NCBI GenBank assembly: GCA_963966185.1
Contig: CAWZYM010000387.1
Span: 299,501 to 363,500 of the forward strand
Direction: 5' to 3'
DNA: 64,000 nt
DNA from: Rhabditoides inermis
Lineage: Eukaryota; Nematoda; Chromadorea; Rhabditida; Rhabditidae
Notes under the pieces: generated by a model
Seen by the model: the letters and a program-made list of their open reading frames with translations, nothing else
Told to the model about the DNA's origin: nothing
The model's database searches: none
Translations under genes and position numbers: made by a program
Shown here: in pieces, positions 21,668-34,526 of the stretch
How the letters are laid out: each line of letters starts with the position of its first letter
How positions within the stretch are numbered: the stretch's first letter is position 1

Positions 21668-22110
21668 TTTTTCCCTGCGTCGCTGTTTTGCGCAAGCTGT
21701 TTCCAACATTTCTCAGTGAATATGAGTTCGAGATTGATCTCTCTGTCTCTTGCTCTCTCTTCTTACCGCGCTCACTGCTCACTCTACTCACTATATTCTC
21801 TCTCATATCTATCTGTTTCGTTATTAGCGCGTTAGGGCCGGCTCTCTCTCTCTCTCTCTTTCTTTTTTTCTTTCTTTCTCTCTCAGTACTCTGTATCAAA
21901 TACTCTGTATCAAACAGCGCTTAGCAGAACATATCATTTTAGTGCATAGTTAGTCTCTCTTTCTCTTTTCTCTCTTTCTATCTCAGATCTTCTTAGTCCA
22001 AAGGTAGTTGATAGTTTCTCTCTCTCTCTCTCTCTCTTTCACCCCTCTTTCTCCTGCGTGCACCCTTATTTTCCCTCACCATAGTTAGTGCATAGTTAGT
22101 CTCTCTTTCT

Positions 22111-22150
<40 letters not shown>

Positions 22151-22182
22151 AGATCTTCTTAGTTCATAGGTAGTTGATAGTT

Positions 22183-22232
<50 letters not shown>

Positions 22233-22328
22233 ACCCCTCTTTCTCCTGCGTGCACCCTCATTACTCCCTCGTTTTGCCTCCGACACCTCTCCCTCATCCT
22301 CGAAAAAGGTCCGTCTTAGTCAGTAGCT
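20052..22328 (+). repeat. Array unit U7 (copy of U1)
   Basis: Unit of 2,277 bp matching U1 throughout by eye, including the tatattacatcttt variant in the 5' block. CT tract lengths differ by a few repeats. The exon-like stretch includes 20740-20867. Confidence 0.88.
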
Positions 22329-23915
22329 ATCTGCTCTCTCTAGAGTGTGAGACGCGCGCGCGAGCACTCTATATATATATATATATTATATATACTTTCG
22401 ATCTTGAAAATGGACATGTGACCAAAGGGGACATCGCCCGCGCGCGTGTCGCGCCCTCTTTCGGCGGTCGCCGTCGCTCGCTCGAGGCAGCCACGTCCTC
22501 GCCTCTCTACCAGCACCTACTTCTATATCGAATCTCTACGCCCTGAAAGTTTCACGTCTCTATCTTTTTTCGCGTTCTCGCAACGCCTCTCGCAAAGTGG
22601 CTCTTTTTTTCGCGCGACCCTGTTTTGCGCGCTCCCCAGCGCCTTTCACAGGCCGCGCAGCGAGACGGCGTTTGCGCCGGCGTGTAGAGCGCATTCGAAT
22701 TAGTATTTGACGCGAGGCTTGGCACCATTCCGGCTACTTTCGACTCCTGAAACAAGGACCTGAAAATGGGAAAAATTCTCGATGCGCCCAGTTGTCTCAA
22801 CTATTTTGCAATCGCACTCTAACCGTCTGCCGTGCTCTCTCGCCTACCCCGCCGCCGCAATCGAATAGAGGCGATTTCTCTCTCCGAGTCACTCTTCTGG
22901 CGCTCGCCGCGGACGTATCTTTGCGTTTCATGACATGAAATTTGACATGCACCTTCTACTCACATCATCTGACGTCTCCTCCAATTTTCAGCACGTTTCG
23001 CCGACTTTTGGCGACTTTACACAGTAAAGGAGGCAGAATTGTCGTGTTTTCTCGACGAAATCAGATTCTCCGTGTCAGATTACCCCTATTCCAATAGAAA
23101 CATTTTCAAATTTGACCTCTACACGCCGGCTGGCACGTCATCGCGGGGTACACGGCGCCGAGGTGAGACTATGGCGGCGGGCTTCAAACAGAGTGAGGCG
23201 GTCGCAGTGGGTCACAGGGTCAACCGATTGGAATGATCAATAGCTCTATCGATTCCTCTCGGCAATCCGAGTCTCCCTATCCACTTCTTGTTTCATAATT
23301 TTGAGTTTCAGTACTCAATTTGAAGGTCACAATTTCGTTCACTACAGTGATAAAGAAAGTGAGGTTAAAAGTCTTTGTAGTCATCCAATCTTTTCAAATA
23401 AAAAAAAGAATCCTCTCGGCCGTCCGGATCTCACTTTCCTACTCATACCATATGAATTTCACTTTCAGTACTGAAAGTCTCTCTCTCTTTCTCACCATAC
23501 CCCATAGTCCGTGAGGCTACAGTACTATGCATCAAACAGCGCCGGTCGCACACGGCTCTCACTCACTCTCTTTTCTCTCTTCCTCTCCTTTATTCGGATT
23601 CATATGCACTCTCTCTGTCCTCCATTCCCTGAATGTTATTTCTCTACCGTCCTTCAATTGCGGGCGCGCCCCAAGTCCGCTCGCTCATTTTTGTTTCGCA
23701 ATACACCGGTCAAGCAGTCTCCTGCTTTTCGGCTCCTTCCCCAATCATTCACTCACTCTGTTCTCGCCTCGCCTCGCTGTCTGTTTCCAACATTTCGGTT
23801 CTTAGTGAATATGAATTCAAGAATGATCTCTCTGTCTCTCTGCTCTCTCTGTGCTCTCTATTCTTACCGTGCTCACTCTATTCTCTGTTGGTCTCTTTCT
23901 CTCTCTCTCTCTCTT

Positions 23916-23956
<41 letters not shown>

Positions 23957-24399
23957 TTTTTCCCTGCGTCGCTGTTTTGCGCAAGCTGTTTCCAACATTT
24001 CTCAGTGAATATGAGTTCGAGATTGATCTCTCTGTCTCTTGCTCTCTCTTCTTACCGCGCTCACTGCTCACTCTACTCACTATATTCTCTCTCATATCTA
24101 TCTGTTTCGTTATTAGCGCGTTAGGGCCGGCTCTCTCTCTCTCTCTCTTTCTTTTTTTCTTTCTTTCTCTCTCAGTACTCTGTATCAAATACTCTGTATC
24201 AAACAGCGCTTAGCAGAACATATCATTTTAGTGCATAGTTAGTCTCTCTTTCTCTTTTCTCTCTTTCTATCTCAGATCTTCTTAGTCCAAAGGTAGTTGA
24301 TAGTTTCTCTCTCTCTCTCTCTCTCTTTCACCCCTCTTTCTCCTGCGTGCACCCTTATTTTCCCTCACCATAGTTAGTGCATAGTTAGTCTCTCTTTCT

Positions 24400-24455
<56 letters not shown>

Positions 24456-24487
24456 AGATCTTCTTAGTTCATAGGTAGTTGATAGTT

Positions 24488-24529
<42 letters not shown>

Positions 24530-24625
24530 ACCCCTCTTTCTCCTGCGTGCACCCTCATTACTCCCTCGTTTTGCCTCCGACACCTCTCCCTCATCCTCGA
24601 AAAAGGTCCGTCTTAGTCAGTAGCT
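22329..24625 (+). repeat. Array unit U8 (copy of U2)
   Basis: Unit of 2,297 bp matching U2, with the expanded TA run and the AGTGG start loss. One CT tract near 24408-24450 is longer than in U2 and is shared with U16. This groups U8 with U16 as the closer pair. Confidence 0.88.
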
Positions 24626-26938
24626 ATCTGCTCTCTCTAGAGTGTGAGACGCGCGCGCGAGCACTCTCTATATATATATATATATTATATATACTTTCGA
24701 TCTTGAAAATGGACATGTGACCAAAGGGGACATCGCCCGCGCGCGTGTCGCGCCCTCTTTCGGCGGTCGCCGTCGCTCGCTCGAGGCAGCCACGTCCTCG
24801 CCTCTCTACCAGCACCTACTTCTATATCGAATCTCTACGCCCTGAAAGTTTCACGTCTCTATCTTTTTTCGCGTTCTCGCAACGCCTCTCGCAAAGTGGC
24901 TCTTTTTTTCGCGCGACCCTGTTTTGCGCGCTCCCCAGCGCCTTTCACAGGCCGCGCAGCGAGACGGCGTTTGCGCCGGCGTGTAGAGCGCATTCGAATT
25001 AGTATTTGACGCGAGGCTTGGCACCATTCCGGCTACTTTCGACTCCTGAAACAAGGACCTGAAAATGGGAAAAATTCTCGATGCGCCCAGTTGTCTCAAC
25101 TATTTTGCAATCGCACTCTAACCGTCTGCCGTGCTCTCTCGCCTACCCCGCCGCCGCAATCGAATAGAGGCGATTTCTCTCTCCGAGTCACTCTTCTGGC
25201 GCTCGCCGCGGACGTATCTTTGCGTTTCATGACATGAAATTTGACATGCACCTTCTACTCACATCATCTGACGTCTCCTCCAATTTTCAGCACGTTTCGC
25301 CGACTTTTGGCGACTTTACACAGTAAAGGAGGCAGAATTGTCGTGTTTTCTCGACGAAATCAGATTCTCCGTGTCAGATTACCCCTATTCCAATAGAAAC
25401 ATTTTCAAATTTGACCTCTACACGCCGGCTGGCACGTCATCGCGGGGTACACGGCGCCGAGGTGAGACTATGGCGGCGGGCTTCAAACAGAGTGAGGCGG
25501 TCGCAGTGGGTCACAGGGTCAACCGATTGGAATGATCAATAGCTCTATCGATTCCTCTCGGCAATCCGAGTCTCCCTATCCACTTCTTGTTTCATAATTT
25601 TGAGTTTCAGTACTCAATTTGAAGGTCACAATTTCGTTCACTACAGTGATAAAGAAAGTGAGGTTAAAAGTCTTTGTAGTCATCCAATCTTTTCAAATAA
25701 AAAACTAAATGATTCCTCTTTCATATCTCGCGATTTTAGTTAGTAAAGCCGTCCGAATCTCACTTTCCTACTCATACCACATGAATTTCACTTTCACTAC
25801 TGAATTTCGGTAGCAGCGCAAAAACAACGTTTATCTGCTCATATCTCGCGATTTTAGTTAGTAAAGATTGTATTTTGACGATGGAATCGAGTTCTTCGTG
25901 CCAGATTACATGTATTGGCGTCTTTACATTTTAAAAATTCTCTTTAACAACCGTCTGGCACGTCGTCGCGGGGTGCACCGAGGAGCTCTCTTTTTCTCTC
26001 TTTCTCTTCACTGCGAACGTGGTGTCTTATCTTGGTAGTTCATAGTACGTTCATAGTCTCTCTCTCTCTTTCTCTCTCTCTCTCCCTGTCTCTCTCTCTC
26101 TCTATTCTTTTTTCTCTTTCCCTTGCCCGCCACAACATTTACACTGTTTTTTCCCACTCCGACTATGAGACTACTGTAGCCACATGAAATGTATCTATCT
26201 GATCACAGTCAGTCTCTTGAGAGACCTTTTTTAAAGTTCGAAACGTACACAACAAACTGGTAGGGTTGATCTGTTTTGATTTCACCAACCCGGAATAAAA
26301 AGTAATTGTGTATATCGCGCAGCAGTCTCGCCCGCCCCTGGCAAGGCACCAGTCAGAGAGAGTCGACTGTTTATGACCGGCCCCTCCTCTCGCGCACCGG
26401 ACCATGTGTCACTCTGCTCTTCCCTTTCACTCACACTGATTTTGCTTGTGTTCTCGCCTCGCCCCGCTGTTGCGCGTACTCGTACTGCTTCCAAAATTTC
26501 ATTTGTTAGTGAACATCACTTTGAGTTGTTTCTTTCTCTGTCTCTCACAATCTGTCTCTACTCTCTGCTCTTTCAGTTTTCATGCTCGCTCTCCACTCGC
26601 TATTTTTTTTGTCTTGCAGTTGCGGGCGCCCCCCAAGTCCGCTCACTCATTTTTGTTTCGCAATACACTGGTCACACAGTCTCCTGCCACTCGGCTCCTC
26701 CCCCAATCACTCACTCACTCACTCACTCACTCACTCTGTTCTCGCCTCGCCTCGCGGTTTTGCGCGAGCTGTTTTCAACTTCTCTGTTCTACTTCAAACA
26801 TTTTTATACCGTACTCCGAAGTCCGTACGGCTACAGTACTCTCAATAAAACAATAATCCGTCTACCTAAAACTGTTCGCTCATTTTCGCATCACAACGCT
26901 TCTGTCGCACACTTTCTTCTCAGTGAGCATGTAGCTCT

Positions 26939-26973
<35 letters not shown>

Positions 26974-27384
26974 TTCTCTGCCTCTCACTCGTCTCTCTTT
27001 CTCAGAAAGAGAGACGCTCTTCAGTGCGAAGGTAGTGTCTTCTCTTCTTAGTTCATAGTTAGTTTATAGTTAGTTTCTCTCTCTCTCTCTCTCTCTTTCA
27101 CCCCTCTCTGTAACTTTTTGACGCAGTGTTAACGCATTTAACGCACTGACTTTGCGTTAACGCATTGAAAATGTGTGGGGGTGGATGTAACGCAAATTGA
27201 TGCGTTGGAGTGCGAGAAAGTGCGTAGTTCATAGTAAACGCGTTGACGCATTGAATATAGCGAGAAATTGCGTTGTTTCAGAAACAACTTTAAACGTTAT
27301 GCAAATTTTTAGAATCCATTTTGTAGATATTACAATTCAATTAAAATCTCCAATAAACAAAACAAACACAACTTTAAATTGAAT

Positions 27385-29397
27385 TTTATTGATTAAAAAA
27401 TTCAATCGATACAAACAAAATCAACAACGCAGAATCGCTAATCAATAACGCATAATCCTGCTTGAAAGAGGCGATGGTGTCACGCCGTCGAGTAGCGCTC
27501 CTGCTGATCTGCAACACCCATCACAGGACCCTCTTATCCATACACTCAACTCTCTCTCTCTCTCTCTCTCTCTCTACCCACCAGTGTTCTTACTCTTCCT
27601 CCAGCACTTGTGCCACCTCGTCTTCGCTCATTGTCGACAGCAACGGAAGCTCGCGCCTAAATAGTACGGGGAATCATCGGGATCCAAGAAAATCACGAAC
27701 AAATAGTAGCACTACTAAGCGTTCTCACTTTTCCATGACGTCCTCTCCGAAGAGGCAGATGAACTGGTTGAGGAAACACGGCTTCACTTGACCCGGTGGT
27801 CGTCCATCGGCAGCACGCGCCCGCAGCGACGACGCGCCAACTCCGCCAGCACCTAACACATAACCATAAAAACACATAGTTCCGCGGAACGGGTCGATGA
27901 GTGACGGTTTGCACAAGTACAAATAAAATACCTTAGGCTGTCCGGCAGACGCGACGATAATCCAGTACTTGTTACGCCGATGGACTCGAAGAGAGGGGAG
28001 CTCCTTGCAGGAGTCCTTGCCGGTAGGGACGGGTCTGTAAATGTAGAACTTGTCTCACATTAAAAAATCATTTTGTACAACGACATCTTGCAGGCGAATC
28101 AGTTTGAAAATTTCCAGGACACACATAATAAAACATGAGCAATGTGCAGACGAGAAGAGAAACACAGCACTGGCTGCAGTGTAGTGATCGTACCTGCGAG
28201 TAGTCGTCGTACATGTGTCCGGCGCGTGGCTGCAGGTGAATGCCGGCGGCCGGCATCACCTCGGGATTGCCGGGTGTGACAGTCCGAGTCGCCTCTTGCC
28301 GACAACGCACGTTCAGAGTCGGCACCTGAGTGTATTCGCGATAAACAATTATTTAATAACGATAATGGTACACGAAATATCCTAAATGTACACAAAGAAG
28401 CGTACCTTCACGAGGAAAACACGACTAGCGACGCCCATATCGTTGTCCTCGAGACAGAATCGAACTGAATGACATCATTTACATTTAAATACAGTGATAT
28501 ACGTTTCCAAGCATGTACAACAATGAAAAAACTTGTACTCACCTCATCGCTACGCTGTATTCAAAAAAATTCCGTCAGTTGATTCGCGCACGGCATCCTG
28601 CAACGGAGAAAGTGTTCGCAGAAAAACGCGATACGAAGTGATGCACGTGCCAACGAAAATTTCACAAACAAAGTAAAATACAACAAAGTAAAATACTAAC
28701 AAAACAGTGAGATGAGCGGAACTTCGGGCGGGCGGCGCTGCTGTGAATGAGTTTTTTTTCTGCTACGCTGAGTGTTGACGAACAGTCGGTAACCGTAATA
28801 AAATGTGCGTATCGTATTTTTTTCGCAACGTCGTGAATAGACCGCAGTGTTTCGTACATTTTACATTTTAGATTACATTTGAGTACATTTTAGACGATCG
28901 TACATTTTGTTTAAGCGGCAAAATGAATTGAACACGCTATGGTCCGGAGTTTACGTTTCAAACAACAAAAACACGCAAAACAACAAATGGGAAAACAGTA
29001 ATCAACAACAGCAATCAATAAGATATCACAACGATGTGGTGTGATATATTAGAATCTTTCATTTGAAAAGCAGACAGGCAGCTCGCCACTCTTTTTTCGT
29101 CAAGCTCACTCACCGGTCGCGCGCAAGCAGCGCAATTTGGAACATAAGAAATCAATCCTTGATCGATGTGGTTATCCTACATGATCCAAATCTCATAAAT
29201 TGTTTGCCACTGTGTATACAATATGCTTGCGCACGGTTTGTGCTCCTGGAGAATTGGAGAGGACTTTACACGACAACGAAACAATTTTTTATACTAAATA
29301 AGTTCGATGTAAAATGAAATAGGATCGATCATGAAAATCAGAAATTCGGACTTACTTCGTGATGAGGTACAAACTTGGCACGATTTGCCAAAAGGCG
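27385..29397 (-). pseudogene. 3' part of an unidentified multi-exon gene, decayed, copy 2
   Basis: Same segments at about 29397-29356, 29245-29114, 28597-28543, 28464-28406, 28325-28194, 28048-27932, 27852-27729 and 27656-27590, with AATAAA at 27390-27385. All stop codons and the frame change of copy 1 are present, so the decay predates the block duplication. Confidence 0.6.
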
Positions 29398-30069
29398 GGA
29401 GAGAGAAGGGGAGAGAGAAGAGGGGAGAGAGGGGGAGAGAGAGGGGGGAGAGAGAGGGGGAGAGAGAGGGGGGAGAGAGAGGAAGGGGAGGGAGAGGGGG
29501 AAAGGGAGGAGGGGAGAGAAAGAGGGAGAGAGGGAGAGGAGAGAGAGGGGGAGAGATGGGGAGAGAGAAAAAGAGAGAAAGGAGGAGAGAGGGGGGAGAG
29601 GGGGGCGAGAGAGAGGAAGGGGAGAGAGAGGGGGGAGAGGGGGGAAGAAGGGGAGAGAGGGAGGAGAGAGGGGGGAGAGGGGGGCGAGAGAGAGAGGAAG
29701 GGGAGAGAGAGGGGGGAGAGGGGGGAAGAAGGGGAGAGAGGGAGGAGAGAGAGGGGGGGAGAAAGGAGAAGAGATGGGGAGAGAGAAAGAGAGAAAGAAG
29801 GAGAGATACGGGGGAGAGAGGGGAGAGAGAGGAAGGAGAGAGAGAGAGAGAGGGAGAGAGAGAGGGAGGGGAGAGAGGGGGGAGAGAGAGGGGGAGAGAT
29901 GGCGAGAGAGAAAAAGAGAGAAATAGGAGAGAGGGAGGGGAGAGAGAGGGGGAGAGAGAGAGGGAGAGAGAGAATGGGGGAGAGGGGGAGAGAGAATGAG
30001 GGAGAGGGGGGAGAGAGGGGGGAGAGAGGGGAAGAAGGGGGCAGAGAGGGGAGAGAGAGAGGGAGAGAT
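29397..30069. repeat. GA-rich minisatellite, copy 2
   Basis: Same 673-bp length as copy 1, which is notable for so unstable a sequence class and supports a recent duplication. Confidence 0.9.
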
Positions 30070-30611
30070 AACTTTTGTAGGCGTAGTTTTGTGAGGCATC
30101 AGCTGTTTATTTCATTGCGCAATTTTTTTCCATGAACATGCGAGATGATCAAAAATATAACTTTGGTATAACTTTTTTCGATTTTTTTTTACCTTTTTGT
30201 AAAAAACTTTTTTGATTTATAACTGATAGCGGTTAAAAATACTACAAAATGTGTCGTTTGAATTATAATTTTAAATCTCCTATTTCCGTTGACACAAGCG
30301 CTCGCATTCGTAACGCACTTTCTCGCACTCCAACGCAACACGGGGTGCGTGATAGTTGCGTAAAAAATGCGTTGTTTGAAATTTGCGTTGACACAATCAC
30401 TCGCATGCCTAACGCATTTTCTCGCATTCTAACGCAAAATGGGGTGCGTCAAAATTGCGTAAACGGTGCGTAGTTCAAAATTTGCGTTAACACTGCGTCA
30501 TTAATTACCAGAGCTCTTTCTCCTGCGTGCACCCTCATTACTCCCTCGTTTTGCGTTTGCCTCCGACACCTCTCCCTCATCCTCGAAAAAGGTCCGTCTT
30601 AGTCAGTAGCT

Positions 30612-32352
30612 AGTCTGCGCCACCAGAGCGAGGTGAGGCGCCCGCGCGTATATATGGAAACGTAAGCCAAAAGGACCAAAGTGGACATTGTCGGCGCGCG
30701 CGTCGCGCCCTCTTTCGGCGGTCGCCGTCGCTCGCTCGAGGCAGCCACGTCTTCGCCCTTCTACCAGCACCTACTTCTATATCGAATCTCTACGTCCTGA
30801 AAGTTTCACGTCTCTTTCTCTTTTCGCATCCTCGCAACGCCTCTCGCAAAATGGCTTTTTTTTCGGCCCCCGTTACGCGACCCTGTTTTCCGCGCTCCCC
30901 AGTGCCTTTCACAGGCCGCGCAGCGAGACGGCGTTTGCGCTGGCGTGTAGAGCACATTCGAATTAGTATTGGACGCGAGGGTTGGCACCATTCCGGCTAC
31001 TTTTGACTCCTGAAACAAGGACCCGAAAATGGGAAAAATTCTCGATGCGCCCAGTTGTCTCAACTATTTTGCAATCGCACTCTAACCGTCTGCCGTGCTC
31101 TCTCGCCTACCCCGCCGCGATTGAATAGAGGCGATTTCTCTCTCCGAGTCACTCTTCTGGCGCTCGCCGCGGGCGTATCTTTGCGTTTCATGACATGAAA
31201 TTTGACATGGTCCTTCTACTCACGTCATCTGACGTCTCCTCCAATTTTCAGCACTTTTCGCCGACTTTTGGCGACTTTACTTAGTAAAGGAGGCAGAAAT
31301 GTCGTGTTTTCTCGACGGAATCAGATTCTCCGTGTCAGATTACCCCTATTCCAATAGAAACATTTTCAAGTTTGACCTCTACACGCCGGCTGGCACGTCA
31401 TCGCGGGGTACACGGCGCCGAGGTGAGACTATGGCGGCGGGCTTCAAACAGAGTGAGGCGGTCGCAGTGGGTCACAGGGTCAACCGATTCGATTGATCAA
31501 TAGCTCTATCGATTCCTCTCGGCAATCCGAGTCTCCCTATCCACTTCTTGTTTCATAATTTTGAGTTTCACTACTCAAAGGTCACAATTTCGTTCACTAC
31601 CGTATTTGGTCACAGGGTCAACCGATCGGGGCGATCAATAGCTGTATCGATTCCCCTCGGCGTTCCGAGTATCTCTATCCAAGTCACGTTTCATAATTTC
31701 AAGTTTCAGGATTGAAATCTCCACTCTCAGACAAACAGCGCTGGCTCACGCGGCTATTACTCACTCTCTCAACTCTTCCTTCTCTCTCTCTCCCTCTATT
31801 TCATTCCGATTCATATGCTCTCTCTTATGTTCTCGCCTCGCCCTGCATTATTGCACGTACTGTCCTCCATTCCTTAAATGATATTTGTCTACCGTACTCC
31901 ATAGTCCATACAGTACTCTCAACCGAAGCCACTCTGCTCTTTCTTTTCACTCACATTGATTGAGATTGTGTTCTCGCCTCGCCCTACATTATTGCACGTA
32001 CTGTCTTCGAAATTTTTGTTGTTAGTGAGCATAACTTTGAGCTCTCTTTCTCTCAGTCTGTCTCTACTCTCTGCTCTTTCCGTTTTTTTGCTCGCTCTCA
32101 TTTCGCTGTTTGTTCCTTCAATTGCGGGCGCGCAACAAGTCCGCTCGCTCACTTTTGTTTCGCAACACTCCGGTCACACAGTCTTCTGCCACTCGGCTCC
32201 TCCCCCAATCACTCGCTCACTTATTCATTCTGTTCTCGCCTCGCCTCGCTGTTTTGCGCAAGCTGTTTTCAACATTTCCGTTCTCAGTGAATATGAGTTC
32301 GAGATTGATCTCTCTGTCTCTTGCTCTCTCTTCTTACCGCGCTTACTGCTCA

Positions 32353-32400
<48 letters not shown>

Positions 32401-32496
32401 ACCCCTCTTTCTCCTGCGTGCACCCTCATTACTCCCTCGTTTTGCCTCCGACACTTCTCCCTCATCCTCGAAAAAGGTCCGTCTTAGTCAGTAGCT
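30612..32496 (+). repeat. Array unit U10 (copy of U4)
   Basis: Unit of 1,885 bp, the same length as U4 and matching by eye, including the ATG at the exon-like stretch (31299) and the diverged internal duplication. It is followed here by U11 rather than by a U5-type unit. Confidence 0.88.
31299..31496 (+). CDS. Hypothetical 65-aa ORF (U10 copy)
   Basis: Matches the U4 ORF codon for codon by eye, with the ATG retained. The same reservations apply: the frame crosses a strong donor site and has no recognised domain. Confidence 0.2.
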   Translation: MSCFLDGIRFSVSDYPYSNRNIFKFDLYTPAGTSSRGTRRRGETMAAGFKQSEAVAVGHRVNRFD

Positions 32497-34370
32497 AGTC
32501 TGCTCTCTACTAGAGTGCGCGCCAGCACTCTATATATACTTTCGATCTTGAAATGGGACATGTGATCAAAGGGGACATCGTCCGCGCGCGCGTCGCGCCC
32601 TCTTTCGGCGGTCGCTGTCGCTCGCTCCAGGCAGCCACGTCTTCGCCCCTTCACCAGCACCTACTTCTATATCGAATCTCTACGTCCTGAAAGTTTCACG
32701 TCTCTATCTCTTTTCTCGTTCTCGCAAAGCCTCTCGCAAAATGGCTTCTTTTTTCGCGCGACCGCGTTTTGCGCGCTCCCCAGCACCTTTCACAGGCCGC
32801 GCAGCGAGACGGCGTTTGCGCTGGCGTGTAGAGCGCATTTGAATTAGTATTGGACGCGAGGGTTGGCACCATTCCGGCTACTTTTGACTCCTGAAACAAG
32901 GACCTGAAAATGGGAAAAATTCTCGATGCGCCCAGTTGTCTCAACTATTTTGCAATCGCACTCTAACCGTCTGCCGTGCTCTCTCGCCTACCCCGCCGCG
33001 ATTGAATAGAGGCGATTTCTCTCTCCGAGTCACTCTTCTGGCGCTCGCCGCGGGCGTATCTTTGCGTTTCATGACATGAAATTTGACATGCACCTTCTAC
33101 TCACGTCATCTGACGTCTCCTCCAATTTTCAGCGCATTTCGCCGACATTTGGCGACTTTACGCAGTAAAGGAGGCAGAATTGTCGTGTTTTCTCGACGGA
33201 ATCAGATTCTCCGTGTCAGATTACCCCTATTCCAATAGAAACATTTTCAAATTTGACCTCTACACGCCGGCTGGCACGCCATCGCGGGGTACACGGCGCC
33301 GAGGTGAGACTATGGCGGCGGGCTTCAAACAGAGTGAGGCGGTCGCAGTGGGTCACAGGGTCAACCGATTGGGGTGATCAATAGCTCTATCGATTCCTCT
33401 CGGCAATCCGAGTCTCCCTATCCACTTCTTGTATCCTTATTTTGAGTTTCAGTACTCAATTTGAAGGTCACAATTTCGTTCACTACAGTGATGTATCTAT
33501 CTGATCACAGTCAGTCTCTTGTGAGACTTTTTTTAAAGTTCGAAACGTACACAACAAACTGGTAGGGTTGATCTGTTTTGATTTCACGAACCCGGAATAA
33601 AAAGTAATTGTGTATATCGCGCAGCAGTCTCGCCCGCCCCTGGCAAGGCACCAGTCAGAGAGAGTCGACTGTTTATGACCGGCCCCTCCTCTCGCGCACC
33701 GGACCATGTGCCACTCTGCTCTTCCCTTTCACTCTCATTGATTGTGCTTGCGTTCTCGCCTCGCCTCGCTGTTGCGCGTACTCGTACTGTTTCCAAAACA
33801 TCATTTGTTAGTGAACATCACTTTGAGTTGTTTCTTTCTCTGTCTCTCACAGTCTGTCTCTACTCTCTGCTCTTTCAGTTTTCTTTCTCGCTCTCCAATC
33901 GGTATTTTTTTTGTCTTGCAGTTGCGGGCGCGCCCCAAGTCCGCTCACTCATTTTTGTTTCGCAATACACTGGTCACACAGTCTCCTGGCTTTTTTTTTC
34001 TTGCAGTTGCAGGCGCGCCCCAAGTCCGCTGGCTCACTTTTGTTTCGCAACACTCCGGTCACACAGTCTCCTGCCACTCGGCTCCTCCCCCACTCACTCA
34101 CTCACTCTGTTCTCGCCTCGCCTCGCGGTTTTGCGCGAGCTGTTTTCAACTTCTCTGTTCTACTTCAAACATTTTTATACCGTACTCCAAAGTCCGTACG
34201 GTTACAGTACTCTCAATAAAACAATAATCCGTCTACCTAAAACTGTTCGCTCATTTTCGCATCACAACTCTTTCTCTGCCTCTCACTCATCTCTCTTTCT
34301 CAGAAAGAGAGACGCTCTTCAGTGCGAAGGTAGTGTCTTCTCTTCTTAGTTCATAGTTAGTTGATAGTTT

Positions 34371-34430
<60 letters not shown>

Positions 34431-34526
34431 ACCCCTCTTTCTCCTGCGTGCACCCTCATTACTCCCTCGTTTTGCCTCCGACACCTCTCCCTCATCATCG
34501 AAAAAGGTCCGTCTTAGTCAGTAGCT
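32497..34526 (+). repeat. Array unit U11 (mosaic)
   Basis: Unit of 2,030 bp. The 5' part has the ctactagagtgcgcgcc promoter-like type (32510-32538) and the ggtcgctgtcgctcgctcc variant, as in U14, U18 and U21. From about 33133 (cgcatttcgccgacattt) onward it carries U6 diagnostics through to its 3' end, with AATAAA at 34215-34220. It reads as a recombinant of a U21-like 5' part and a U6-like 3' part. Near-identical to U18. Confidence 0.85.
32511..32538 (+). promoter_or_regulatory. Inverted repeat plus TATA-like box (U11)
   Basis: Perfect TAGAGTGC/GCACTCTA arms around gcgcca, then TATATATA. Copies start U14, U18 and U21. The loop differs from U1 by one base. Confidence 0.47.

Larger units (their letters stand above)
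27106..30513. mobile_element. TIR element, copy 2 (U9)
   Basis: Same element at the same position of the unit, shifted 18,211-18,213 bp from copy 1. The only difference I see is a CT tract two bases longer near 27550. The identical insertion point shows it was copied with its host unit rather than by a new insertion. Confidence 0.72.
20052..30611. repeat. Higher-order block A, copy 2 (U7-U8-U9)
   Basis: Length 10,560 bp, shifted 18.19 kb from copy 1. It shares with copy 3 two small features absent from copy 1 (a longer CT tract in U8 and an extra CT before the TA run in U9). Confidence 0.85.
24626..30611 (+). repeat. Array unit U9 (copy of U3, with TIR element)
   Basis: Unit of 5,986 bp matching U3, with the same 3.4-kb insertion at the same base (about 27106-30513). 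Its promoter-like region has an extra CT before the TA run (gcactctctatata), shared with U17 but absent from U3. Confidence 0.88.
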